Notes under the pieces: model-generated
What the model was told of the DNA's origin: nothing
What the model saw: only the letters and a program-made list of their open reading frames with translations
The model's database searches: none
Made by a program: the position numbers and the translations under genes
Shown here: one piece after another, positions 1 through 6,119 of the stretch
Position numbering within the stretch: position 1 is the stretch's first letter
Layout of the letters: each line of letters opens with the position of its first letter
Source: Colimorpha_A sp045540115
Lineage (GTDB): Bacteria > Bacillota > Clostridia > Oscillospirales > CAG-272
NCBI GenBank assembly: GCA_045540115.1
Contig: JAZQGR010000012.1
Location: 1 to 12,359 of the forward strand
DNA length: 12,359 nucleotides
Direction of reading: 5' to 3'

Positions 1-1
1 T

Positions 2-2062
2 TGGGATATTACTGAAGGTTCCCATCAAATTAAAGTGGGCGTAATTGATTCCGGAATTGCTGCTCATCCTAATCTTGTGGATAATCTTGTCGCGGGATCA
101 AATTTCTTTGACAACTCCGGTACCGGAGACAGCTACGGACATGGCACATCGGTAGCAGGAGTAATCGGCGCGGTGGCAGGCAACGGTCGTTACGTTCAGG
201 GCGTTTGTAAAAATGTATCATTAGTACCGCTAAAGGTATACACTCATACTATATATAATCCGGAAGTAGATGCTAATGTCATTAATGGAACCAGTTGCGA
301 TATCATTCAGGCAATAACTTATGCTACAAACAATGGTATTCACATTTTGAATTTCAGTATTGGTGGATTTAATGATGAACCTGATGAAGCACAGGCAATA
401 GCAAATTATCCGGGACTTTTTGTAGCTTCTGCTGGTAATAAAGGTAGGGATAATGATAATGTAGGACACTATCCTTCTAATTACACTAGCAGACTGACTA
501 ACATTATTACTGTCGGCGCTTCAACTGTTACCCCTGAAGGAAATGCAAACGGAACAGATGGTATTTGGGAAAACTCAAATTACGGAGCTAATACGGTAGA
601 TTTGTTTGCACCGGGGTCCATTATTAAAACCACAGGTGTTGCAAGCGGCGTATATGGTGTAGATTATAACTCTGGTGCCTCAATTGCCGCTCCTCACGTT
701 GCCGGCGCCGCGGCACTCATAATGAGCGTACGCCCGGATATGACACCTGCTGAGGTCAAAAAGTGCATTATGGACAGCGTAGACAAAAGTGGCGCGTTCG
801 AGGGCAAATGCGTATCAGGCGGTCGTCTTAACGTTTACAAGGCAGTTCAGCTTGCGACGCAGCCGCAGACCTTTACGGGTGACGTAAACGGCGACGACAG
901 AGCGGATATGATAATCACCCGCCGTACGTCGGACGGAAAACGCGCGATAGATACTTATCTCGGTCAGAGCGACGGTACGTTTGGCTCTGTTATTACAGTA
1001 GGCTATACACAGGTTTATAATTATCAAGATCCCGTTTTTGTTGGTGACGTAAACGGCGACGGTCTTACTGATCTTATAGTTCATAATGTACTTACGGGAA
1101 AAAGAAATCTGCTTGTTTACACAGGAAAAACTGACGGAACGTTCAAAAGCGCATCACTTGCATCTACAACGGATTCGTACGATTACTATACGACAAAGGC
1201 AAAATTCTTTATAGCCGACGCAAACGGTGACGGAAAGGACGACTTTATAGTCCACACAAAAAATTCGAGCGGAAAGAGAATCAATCTAACGTATCTCGGA
1301 AATTCCGCAGGAACGGTTACAACGTTTAATTCTTCCGCAAGCACGTTCACGTCATCGAACAACTACGGAATTGCACCCGTATACATAGGTGACTTTAACG
1401 GCGACAGCTGTGCAGATATAGTCGTTCCTCATACAAGTAGCGGTAAGCGTTGCTTATTGGTCTATAAGGGTAAATCAAGCGCTCCTTATTTCAGCAGCGG
1501 CGTAAAGTTTAACAGTAGCTGGAATAGCGACGGAGTGCAGTGGCCGTGCAAGGAGTTTATAAGTGACGTGAATGGTGACGGCAAGGACGATCTTGTCGTA
1601 CATTTGAGAAATGACGCCGGAAAACGCCAAAATCTTATTTATAAGGGTAGTTCTTCCGGACTACAAACAGATGCAATGTCTAAAGTGGACACCCTTAATA
1701 CTTACAATGCATTCGATCAGATGTTTGTTGGTGATATAAACGGCGACGGATGCGAGGACATATTGGTTCAATACGCCAACTCGAGTAGCAAACGCTGCTT
1801 CATCGTATATAATGGCACCTCCGGCGGGTCGTATTCTAACTCGGCAAGTTACGTTAAGAGCGAAACGCTTGATCTCCCGAATTTGCCGTCACGCTTCTTC
1901 CTTGCTGATGTTACGGGTGAAGGACGGGCAGACTTTATCGTTGTGTACCGTGATAGCAGTAGTGGAAACGTTGGATTCTTAACATACACCGGAACAACCG
2001 TAGACGCTTTCAGCAGCGCAATATACAGTACCGTTTCAACTATTCCTTACTTCCACAACTGA
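2..2062 (+). CDS. Subtilisin-like (S8) serine protease with C-terminal FG-GAP/VCBS repeats, 5' partial
   Basis: Probably an exported endopeptidase, though the N-terminus with any signal peptide or propeptide lies before the window. The frame is open from base 2 and reads WDITEGSHQIKVGVIDSGIA, the usual lead-in to the S8 catalytic Asp. Numbering from the GTG at 35 for convenience (not a real start), the triad is Asp5 (VIDSGI), His36 (GHGTSVAG) and Ser216 (SGASIAAPHVAG); the oxyanion Asn is Asn135 (ASAGNKG). The protease domain ends near residue 275. It is followed by seven repeats of about 57 residues, each opening with a calcium-loop motif D-x-[NT]-G-[DE]-x-x-x-D, as in FG-GAP/VCBS beta-propellers. 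The protein stops directly after repeat 7, with no visible cell-wall anchor or dockerin. The residue before the nucleophile is Ala rather than the usual Thr, and Ile replaces the usual Met after it. The substrate is unknown. The protease call is very secure; extracellular location is inferred from family habit. Confidence 0.93.
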   Translation, partial: WDITEGSHQIKVGVIDSGIAAHPNLVDNLVAGSNFFDNSGTGDSYGHGTSVAGVIGAVAGNGRYVQGVCKNVSLVPLKVYTHTIYNPEVDANVINGTSCDIIQAITYATNNGIHILNFSIGGFNDEPDEAQAIANYPGLFVASAGNKGRDNDNVGHYPSNYTSRLTNIITVGASTVTPEGNANGTDGIWENSNYGANTVDLFAPGSIIKTTGVASGVYGVDYNSGASIAAPHVAGAAALIMSVRPDMTPAEVKKCIMDSVDKSGAFEGKCVSGGRLNVYKAVQLATQPQTFTGDVNGDDRADMIITRRTSDGKRAIDTYLGQSDGTFGSVITVGYTQVYNYQDPVFVGDVNGDGLTDLIVHNVLTGKRNLLVYTGKTDGTFKSASLASTTDSYDYYTTKAKFFIADANGDGKDDFIVHTKNSSGKRINLTYLGNSAGTVTTFNSSASTFTSSNNYGIAPVYIGDFNGDSCADIVVPHTSSGKRCLLVYKGKSSAPYFSSGVKFNSSWNSDGVQWPCKEFISDVNGDGKDDLVVHLRNDAGKRQNLIYKGSSSGLQTDAMSKVDTLNTYNAFDQMFVGDINGDGCEDILVQYANSSSKRCFIVYNGTSGGSYSNSASYVKSETLDLPNLPSRFFLADVTGEGRADFIVVYRDSSSGNVGFLTYTGTTVDAFSSAIYSTVSTIPYFHN
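881..2050 (+). repeat. Seven FG-GAP/VCBS-type protein repeats (predicted beta-propeller)
   Basis: Calcium-loop motifs begin at protein residues 283, 338, 395, 453, 511, 567 and 625 (counted from the GTG at 35), so the period is 55-58 residues. Typical loops are DVNGDGLTD, DANGDGKDD and DINGDGCED; the last has drifted to DVTGEGRAD. Most repeats then carry a Gly/Ser-Lys-Arg turn followed by a strand ending in Tyr-x-Gly. Repeat 7 has lost the Lys-Arg. Seven blades would close one integrin-like propeller, probably used for substrate or surface binding. The fold is inferred from the repeat pattern. Confidence 0.88.
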
Positions 2063-2074
2063 TATATAAACGAA

Positions 2075-2098
2075 GCCCTCGCGGAGATCCGCGAGGGC
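2075..2098. terminator. Bidirectional hairpin between the protease and melA
   Basis: GCCCTCGCGG (2075-2084) pairs with CCGCGAGGGC (2089-2098) around a 4-base loop. The hairpin sits 12 bases after the protease stop and 10 bases after the melA stop on the other strand, so it can serve both convergent genes. T-tracts are weak on both sides: GATTGTCATTTT on plus and TTCGTTTATAT on minus. Confidence 0.65.
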
Positions 2099-2108
2099 GA
2101 TTGTCATT

Positions 2109-3428
2109 TTAGTTAAACTTCGGCATCCAATTACCGTGTGCCTCGATAAGCTCGTCGACCATCTTCTTGATGGTGTCGATATCAAGCTCGCTTCCGGTAT
2201 GGGGATCGAGCATTGCCGCCTGATAGATGTGCTCCTTCTTTCTTGTGCGTGCCGCTTCGATGGTAAGAAGCTGAACGTTGATGTTCGTCATATTCATTGC
2301 CGCACACTGAACGGGAAGTGCTCCGACGTAGCAGGGGTTGATTCCGTTGCCGTTTACAAGGCAGGGAACCTCAACGCAGGCTTCCTCGGGGAGGTTCGAA
2401 ATAAGGCGTCCCGTGTTAAGAACGTTACCGCCGATCTGGTAAGGCGTATTTGTGACTACCGCTTCCATAATGTGCGAAGCGTATTCGCGGGAACGGTTGT
2501 GTTCCTTTACACCGTTTTCGCACATGTTCTTATAATCCTCTTTCCAAGCCGCGATCTGATTTATGCAGCGGCGTGGATATTCGTCAAGCGGAATGTTGTA
2601 TTTTTCGATAAGCTCGGGATACTTGCTCTTGATATAGAACATATTGTATTCCGCATTGTGCTCGGAGCTTTCTGTGCAGTAATAACCGAAATTTTTGATA
2701 TATTCAAGGCGGACCTTGTTATAGCAGTCGGGGGCGGCAATACGCGCGTCAATGCGTGTTTTCACCTCGGGATAGAGGTCGTTTCCGTCTTTATCGCGAA
2801 GATCGAGAAGCCACGCCATGTGATTGATTCCCGCGATCTGGCTGCGGTGTCCTTCGAGCTTGTCTGACATTCCGATCTCGTTAAGAAGCGACTCAACGCA
2901 GACCTGTACACTGTGGCAAAGACCTACGGTCTTGACTCCGGTGTAACGGAGCATATAGCCGGTAAGCATCGCCATCGGGTTCGTATAGTTAAGGAAGAGT
3001 GCATTGGGGCAGACCTCCTCCATATCGCGCGCGAAGTCGTCCATGACGGGAATAGTGCGGAGTGCTCTCATTATGCCGCCTATACCGAGAGTATCCGCTA
3101 TCGTCTGCTGAAGACCGTACTTTTTCGGAATCTCGAAATCGGTGATCGTGCAGGGATCATATCCGCCGACCTGAATGGCGTTGACAACGAAGTTCGCTCC
3201 GCGAAGAGCTGCCTTGCGATTTTCGACGCCGAGATAGCACTCGATCTTACCGACTCCGCCCTTTTGTGCTCTCATTGCCTCGAGAATTACGCGGCTTTCC
3301 TCAAGACGTGTACCGTCGATGTCGTAGAGGGCAAAAACGCTATCCTTGAGCGCATCGGTACACATACAGTCGCCAATTACGTTTCTTGCAAAAACGGTGC
3401 TTCCCGCACCCATAAAGGTTATCTTCAT
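2109..3428 (-). CDS. melA: GH4 alpha-galactosidase (MelA-like, NAD/Mn-dependent)
   Basis: Cytoplasmic enzyme expected to hydrolyse alpha-galactosides such as melibiose or raffinose-type sugars by the GH4 redox mechanism with NAD+ and a divalent metal. The 439-residue product begins MKITFMGAGSTVF, a Rossmann dinucleotide fold with GxGS. It carries GLCHSVQ (Cys171, His172) and GINHMAW (His203), the metal-ligand and active-site motifs of GH4. Further stretches match E. coli MelA as I recall it: QTIADTLGIGGIMRALRTIP, YTNPMAM, LDEYPRRCINQ and DPHTGSELDID near the C-terminus. An in-frame ATG lies 39 bases upstream, but the start at 3428 is chosen because GGAGG (3437-3441) sits 8 bases before it and the family begins there. 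The gene is divergent from an AraC-type regulator, its likely controller. No transporter gene is visible. Other GH4 specificities (6-phospho-glycosidases) are less likely given the similarity to MelA. Confidence 0.93.
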   Translation of the reverse strand: MKITFMGAGSTVFARNVIGDCMCTDALKDSVFALYDIDGTRLEESRVILEAMRAQKGGVGKIECYLGVENRKAALRGANFVVNAIQVGGYDPCTITDFEIPKKYGLQQTIADTLGIGGIMRALRTIPVMDDFARDMEEVCPNALFLNYTNPMAMLTGYMLRYTGVKTVGLCHSVQVCVESLLNEIGMSDKLEGHRSQIAGINHMAWLLDLRDKDGNDLYPEVKTRIDARIAAPDCYNKVRLEYIKNFGYYCTESSEHNAEYNMFYIKSKYPELIEKYNIPLDEYPRRCINQIAAWKEDYKNMCENGVKEHNRSREYASHIMEAVVTNTPYQIGGNVLNTGRLISNLPEEACVEVPCLVNGNGINPCYVGALPVQCAAMNMTNINVQLLTIEAARTRKKEHIYQAAMLDPHTGSELDIDTIKKMVDELIEAHGNWMPKFN

Positions 3429-3439
3429 AAGAAATACCT

Positions 3440-3484
3440 CCAAATTTATTTGATTACATTCTATCATTAAAAATTTGAATTTGG
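3440..3484. promoter_or_regulatory. melA control region: possible -10 and inverted repeat
   Basis: In the 109-base gap between melA and the divergent regulator, CCAAATT (3440-3446) and AATTTGG (3478-3484) form an inverted repeat with a 31-base centre. The centre holds the best minus-strand -10 candidate for melA, TAGAAT (complement of 3458-3463); no good -35 is visible, as expected for an activator-dependent promoter. The region is very AT-rich, so the repeat may be chance. Confidence 0.3.
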
Positions 3485-3486
3485 TA

Positions 3487-3516
3487 TTGCTTTTTGTTAG
3501 TAAAACTTGTTATAAT
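3487..3516 (+). promoter_or_regulatory. Sigma-A-type promoter of the first AraC-family gene
   Basis: TTGCTT (3487-3492), an 18-base spacer and a perfect TATAAT (3511-3516). It is followed by the SD GAGGAG (3524-3529), 8 bases before the ATG at 3538. Only about 15 untranslated bases are predicted. Confidence 0.65.
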
Positions 3517-3537
3517 GTTGTGTGAGGAGATGATAAA

Positions 3538-4308
3538 ATGCAAATTTCGGAAATAATCATAAACGAAAATTACAGCGATATAAGTCCAATGCAATTCGGC
3601 TGTGAAGTGTGTTTCCCGTCACATTATTACGGTCCTGCAGTCAGGGAATATTGGCTTTTGCATTATGTTGTGTCGGGAAAGGGCGTATTTGAACGCGACG
3701 GGGTGGTCCATCACGTTGGGGAGGGGCAAATATTCGTGATACCGCCGTACGTTGAGACTTATTATCAGGCAGACGCTCACGATCCTTGGGAATATATATG
3801 GATAGGCTTTGACTCAGACGCCTTGGCGGGAAAGGTGTTCACAGAATCTATTTTGACCGTTTCGGGAGCAGGGAAGATCTTTCGCGATATGAAAAAATGC
3901 TCGGAGATGGATAACGGCAAAAGCCCGTTTCTTTGCGCAAAGATATGGGAGTTGATTGCTTTGATCCGTGACGGAGCTGACGGTCAGCCCGACCATATAG
4001 ATAAGGCGCTTAATTATATCCATGCCGATTACGCAAACGGTATAACGGTTTCATCGATTGCAGAGCGACTGAATCTCGACAGAACCTATTTTTCCGTCAT
4101 CTTCAAAAACAGACTCGGAGTTTCCCCGATAAAATATCTGACCGATCTCCGGCTCGAAAAAGCTGCGGAGCTTATTTGCAAATACGGAAGATCACCGACG
4201 ACTGCAGCGTTTTCCGTTGGCTATATCGATTATTGCCATTTTTCAAGAGCATTTAAAAAAACTTTCGGGAAAAGTCCTAAAGAGTATGCAAAGCGCTATC
4301 TTAATTAA
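3538..4308 (+). CDS. AraC-family transcriptional regulator (cupin plus double HTH)
   Basis: A 256-residue sugar-responsive DNA-binding protein. Residues about 20-90 form an AraC-type cupin sensor (HYVVSGKGVF, GEGQIFVIPPYVETYY, WEYIWIGF). Residues about 153-256 form the two-helix-turn-helix domain: HTH1 around 171-190 (VSSIAERLNLDRTYFSVIFK) and HTH2 around 220-240, ending in the AraC signature GYIDYCHFSRAFKKTFGKSPKEY. Length and the PxxYxxADxxDPWEYIWIGF region recall MsmR/raffinose-operon activators. It faces melA head to head, so the natural inference is control of the alpha-galactosidase by an alpha-galactoside. Start is supported by GAGGAG 8 bases upstream. The inducer is not shown by the sequence. 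Confidence 0.93.
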   Translation: MQISEIIINENYSDISPMQFGCEVCFPSHYYGPAVREYWLLHYVVSGKGVFERDGVVHHVGEGQIFVIPPYVETYYQADAHDPWEYIWIGFDSDALAGKVFTESILTVSGAGKIFRDMKKCSEMDNGKSPFLCAKIWELIALIRDGADGQPDHIDKALNYIHADYANGITVSSIAERLNLDRTYFSVIFKNRLGVSPIKYLTDLRLEKAAELICKYGRSPTTAAFSVGYIDYCHFSRAFKKTFGKSPKEYAKRYLN

Positions 4309-4402
4309 CGAAAAGGCCATTTTTTCGGCAAAATAAATATAAAATAGCATTTAAAAGCTTGAGTATTTCTATATAAAAATTTGAAAAATTCTCGGAATTA
4401 TA

Positions 4403-4431
4403 TTGCATTACGTAGAAAAATAAGTTATAAT
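4403..4431 (+). promoter_or_regulatory. Sigma-A promoter with palindrome over the -10, upstream of the CofE-like gene
   Basis: TTGCAT (4403-4408), a 17-base spacer and TATAAT (4426-4431). The -10 lies inside a perfect palindrome, AAGTTAT-A-ATAACTT (4422-4436), a plausible repressor operator. The rest of the 182-base gap after the AraC gene is AT-rich and shows no convincing terminator. The transcript should start near 4438, leaving a leader of about 53 bases; the SD is AGAGGG (4478-4483). Confidence 0.72.
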
Positions 4432-4490
4432 AACTTGTTGGTAATAATCGGACTTTACCGATATTCAATTCTGAAAAAGAGGGAATCTAT

Positions 4491-5693
4491 ATGTCAGAGA
4501 ACGTAAGAAGAGTGGGAACGGTATCAAGAGGTATTCGTTGTCCTATCATAAGAAAAGGAGACGACCTAGCAAGAATCGTTGCGGACAGTGTTATTGAGGC
4601 GGCTGAATCCGAGGGCTTTGAGCTTCGCGATAAGGACGTTATTTCTGTAACCGAGAGCGTCGTTGCACGTTCGCAGGGTAACTATGCGTCGGTACAGGAT
4701 ATTGCCGACGACGTTAAGGCAAAACTCGGCGGCGGAACTGTCGGAGTTCTTTTTCCGATCCTTTCGCGTAACCGCTTTGCAATATGCCTTAAGGGTATCG
4801 CAATGGGCGCAAAGAAGATTGTGCTTATGCTCAGCTACCCGTCCGACGAGGTCGGAAATTCCCTTATGGATATGGATATGCTCGATGCGTCGGGTGTAAA
4901 CCCTTATTCTGATCTACTAACCCTTGAGCGATACCGTGAGCTTTTTGGCGAAAATCCGCTTGAATTTACGGGTGTTGACTACGTTGCTTACTACGAGCAG
5001 CTTATTAAGGACTGCGGAGCTGAGGCGGAGATACTCTTCGGCAACCGCCCCGAAATGATACTGCCGTATGCAGACCATATCATAAACTGTGATATTCACT
5101 CTCGTGCAAGAACGAAGCGTATCCTCCGCGCAGGAGGAGCCAAGGTCGTTTGCGGTCTTGACGATATCCTTACCGCGCCTGTAAACGGCAGCGGATATAA
5201 CGAAAACTACGGTCTTCTCGGCTCGAATAAGAGTACCGAAAATCAGATCAAACTTTTCCCGCGTGACTGCCGTCCCGTCGTTGACGACATTCAGAAATAC
5301 ATTCTCGAAGCAACAGGCAAGCACGTTGAGGTAATGATCTACGGTGACGGAGCCTTCAAGGATCCCCGCGGAAAGATCTGGGAGCTTGCAGACCCAGTAG
5401 TTTCCCCCGCTTTTACCGATGGACTTATCGGTACGCCGAATGAGCTTAAGCTCAAGTATCTTGCTGATAACGACTTCAAGGATCTTTCTGGCGAGGAGCT
5501 GAGAAAGGCTATCTCCGATAGCATCAAGAAGAAGGATGGCTCTTCGCTTGTCGGAAATATGGCGGCACAGGGAACGACTCCCCGTCAGCTTACCGACCTG
5601 ATTGGTTCGCTTTGCGACTTGACCTCAGGCTCGGGAGATAAGGGAACCCCCGTCGTCCTCGTTCAGGGATATTTCGATAACTATACGAACTAA
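4491..5693 (+). CDS. Coenzyme F420-0:L-glutamate ligase (CofE) family protein, role unknown
   Basis: A 400-residue soluble protein. The N-terminal part fits the CofE/F420-ligase family: DKDVISVTESVVARSQGN (about residues 47-64) resembles the family's 'DVIVIAxKVVSKAEGR' strand. It is followed by a long alpha/beta body (LSRNRFAICLKGIAMGAKKIVLMLSYP) and a C-terminal GTPVVLVQGYF. In archaea and actinobacteria CofE adds glutamates to F420-0 using GTP and metal. Classical CofE is about 250 residues, so this is a longer branch. No other F420 gene (cofC, cofD, fbiC) is visible and Clostridia are not known F420 makers. It may instead ligate Glu or a similar amino acid to another acceptor. It stands alone, with its own promoter and terminator. 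SD AGAGGG is 7 bases before the ATG. Family assignment is from remembered motifs; substrate is unknown. Confidence 0.75.
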   Translation: MSENVRRVGTVSRGIRCPIIRKGDDLARIVADSVIEAAESEGFELRDKDVISVTESVVARSQGNYASVQDIADDVKAKLGGGTVGVLFPILSRNRFAICLKGIAMGAKKIVLMLSYPSDEVGNSLMDMDMLDASGVNPYSDLLTLERYRELFGENPLEFTGVDYVAYYEQLIKDCGAEAEILFGNRPEMILPYADHIINCDIHSRARTKRILRAGGAKVVCGLDDILTAPVNGSGYNENYGLLGSNKSTENQIKLFPRDCRPVVDDIQKYILEATGKHVEVMIYGDGAFKDPRGKIWELADPVVSPAFTDGLIGTPNELKLKYLADNDFKDLSGEELRKAISDSIKKKDGSSLVGNMAAQGTTPRQLTDLIGSLCDLTSGSGDKGTPVVLVQGYFDNYTN

Positions 5694-5698
5694 AATTC

Positions 5699-5729
5699 AA
5701 AAAGGAGAACCCAAGCGGTTCTCCTTTTT
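5699..5729. terminator. Strong bidirectional terminator between the CofE-like gene and ylmC
   Basis: A perfect 13-bp stem, AAAAAGGAGAACC (5699-5711) with GGTTCTCCTTTTT (5717-5729), and a CAAGC loop. It has a T-run on either strand. It begins 5 bases after the CofE-like stop and directly abuts the ylmC stop codon on the minus strand, so it serves both convergent genes. Confidence 0.92.
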
Positions 5730-5975
5730 CTATTGCTTAACTATCGGATCCTTCATTTTTACAATAATCAGATCCTCACCTATATGTTCAATGCAAGCCC
5801 ACGGAATTTTGATGCTCGGTGCCTTTGAAAAGAGTCCACCCTCGCCGGGAATGATAAGTGAAAGAAGGCGTGCGTCGCAGACGTCAAGCTCGATATCGGT
5901 GACGTATCCGAGACGCTTTCCGCTTGAAACGTTTATAACCTCTTTGTTTTTCAGCTCGGTAAGAAAGCAGTCCAT
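5730..5975 (-). CDS. ylmC: YlmC/YmxH-family sporulation protein (PRC-barrel)
   Basis: A small (81-residue) PRC-barrel protein of the YlmC/YmxH group, found in endospore formers and of unknown biochemical role. The sequence has the family's pattern: LKNKEVINVSSGKRLGYVTDIELD (residues about 7-30), then a hydrophobic core ARLLSLIIPG, FSKAPSIKIPW and a terminal strand EDLIIVKMKD. An upstream in-frame ATG at 6002 would add nine charged residues. The ATG at 5975 is preferred because GAGGAG (5982-5987) sits 6 bases before it and the family is normally 80-90 residues. It is divergent from spoIVA across about 145 bases, which fits a sporulation role. The minus strand upstream has CATAATATT (complement of 6001-6009), compatible with a sporulation-sigma -10, but I see no convincing -35. 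Confidence 0.88.
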   Translation of the reverse strand: MDCFLTELKNKEVINVSSGKRLGYVTDIELDVCDARLLSLIIPGEGGLFSKAPSIKIPWACIEHIGEDLIIVKMKDPIVKQ

Positions 5976-6034
5976 ATTTTTCTCCTCGTTTCTTTTTTTC
6001 AATATTATGCCGGTGACAGATTTTTAATACCTTG

Positions 6035-6063
6035 TCATATAAGAAAAAAAGTCAGCATAGTAA
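6035..6063 (+). promoter_or_regulatory. Candidate sigma-E promoter of spoIVA
   Basis: TCATATA (6035-6041) matches 6 of 7 positions of the sigma-E -35 (KMATATT). A 14-base spacer follows, then CATAGTAA (6056-6063), which keeps the CATA core and 5 of 8 positions of CATACAMT. spoIVA is a mother-cell sigma-E gene in Bacillus subtilis, so position and type agree. Transcription would start near 6070. Confidence 0.6.
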
Positions 6064-6119
6064 TGTACAAAAAGAGGCAGAACGGCTCCGCCGTCGCTAT
6101 GAGAGAAAGGTATAACAAT

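Noticed and set aside
2136..2867. 243-codon plus-strand frame opposite melA
   Set aside because: Antisense shadow of a well-matched GH4 gene; no SD or family resemblance.
4309..4327. CGAAAA/TTTTCG hairpin after the first AraC gene
   Set aside because: Only a 6-bp AT-rich stem without a proper T-tract; too weak to call a terminator.
4447..4462. ATCGG/CCGAT hairpin in the leader of the CofE-like gene
   Set aside because: A 5-bp stem is expected by chance and shows no riboswitch-like structure.
6001..6009. CATAATATT on the minus strand as a sporulation-sigma -10 for ylmC
   Set aside because: No matching -35 for sigma-E, -F or -G at an acceptable spacing; noted only within the gene entry.
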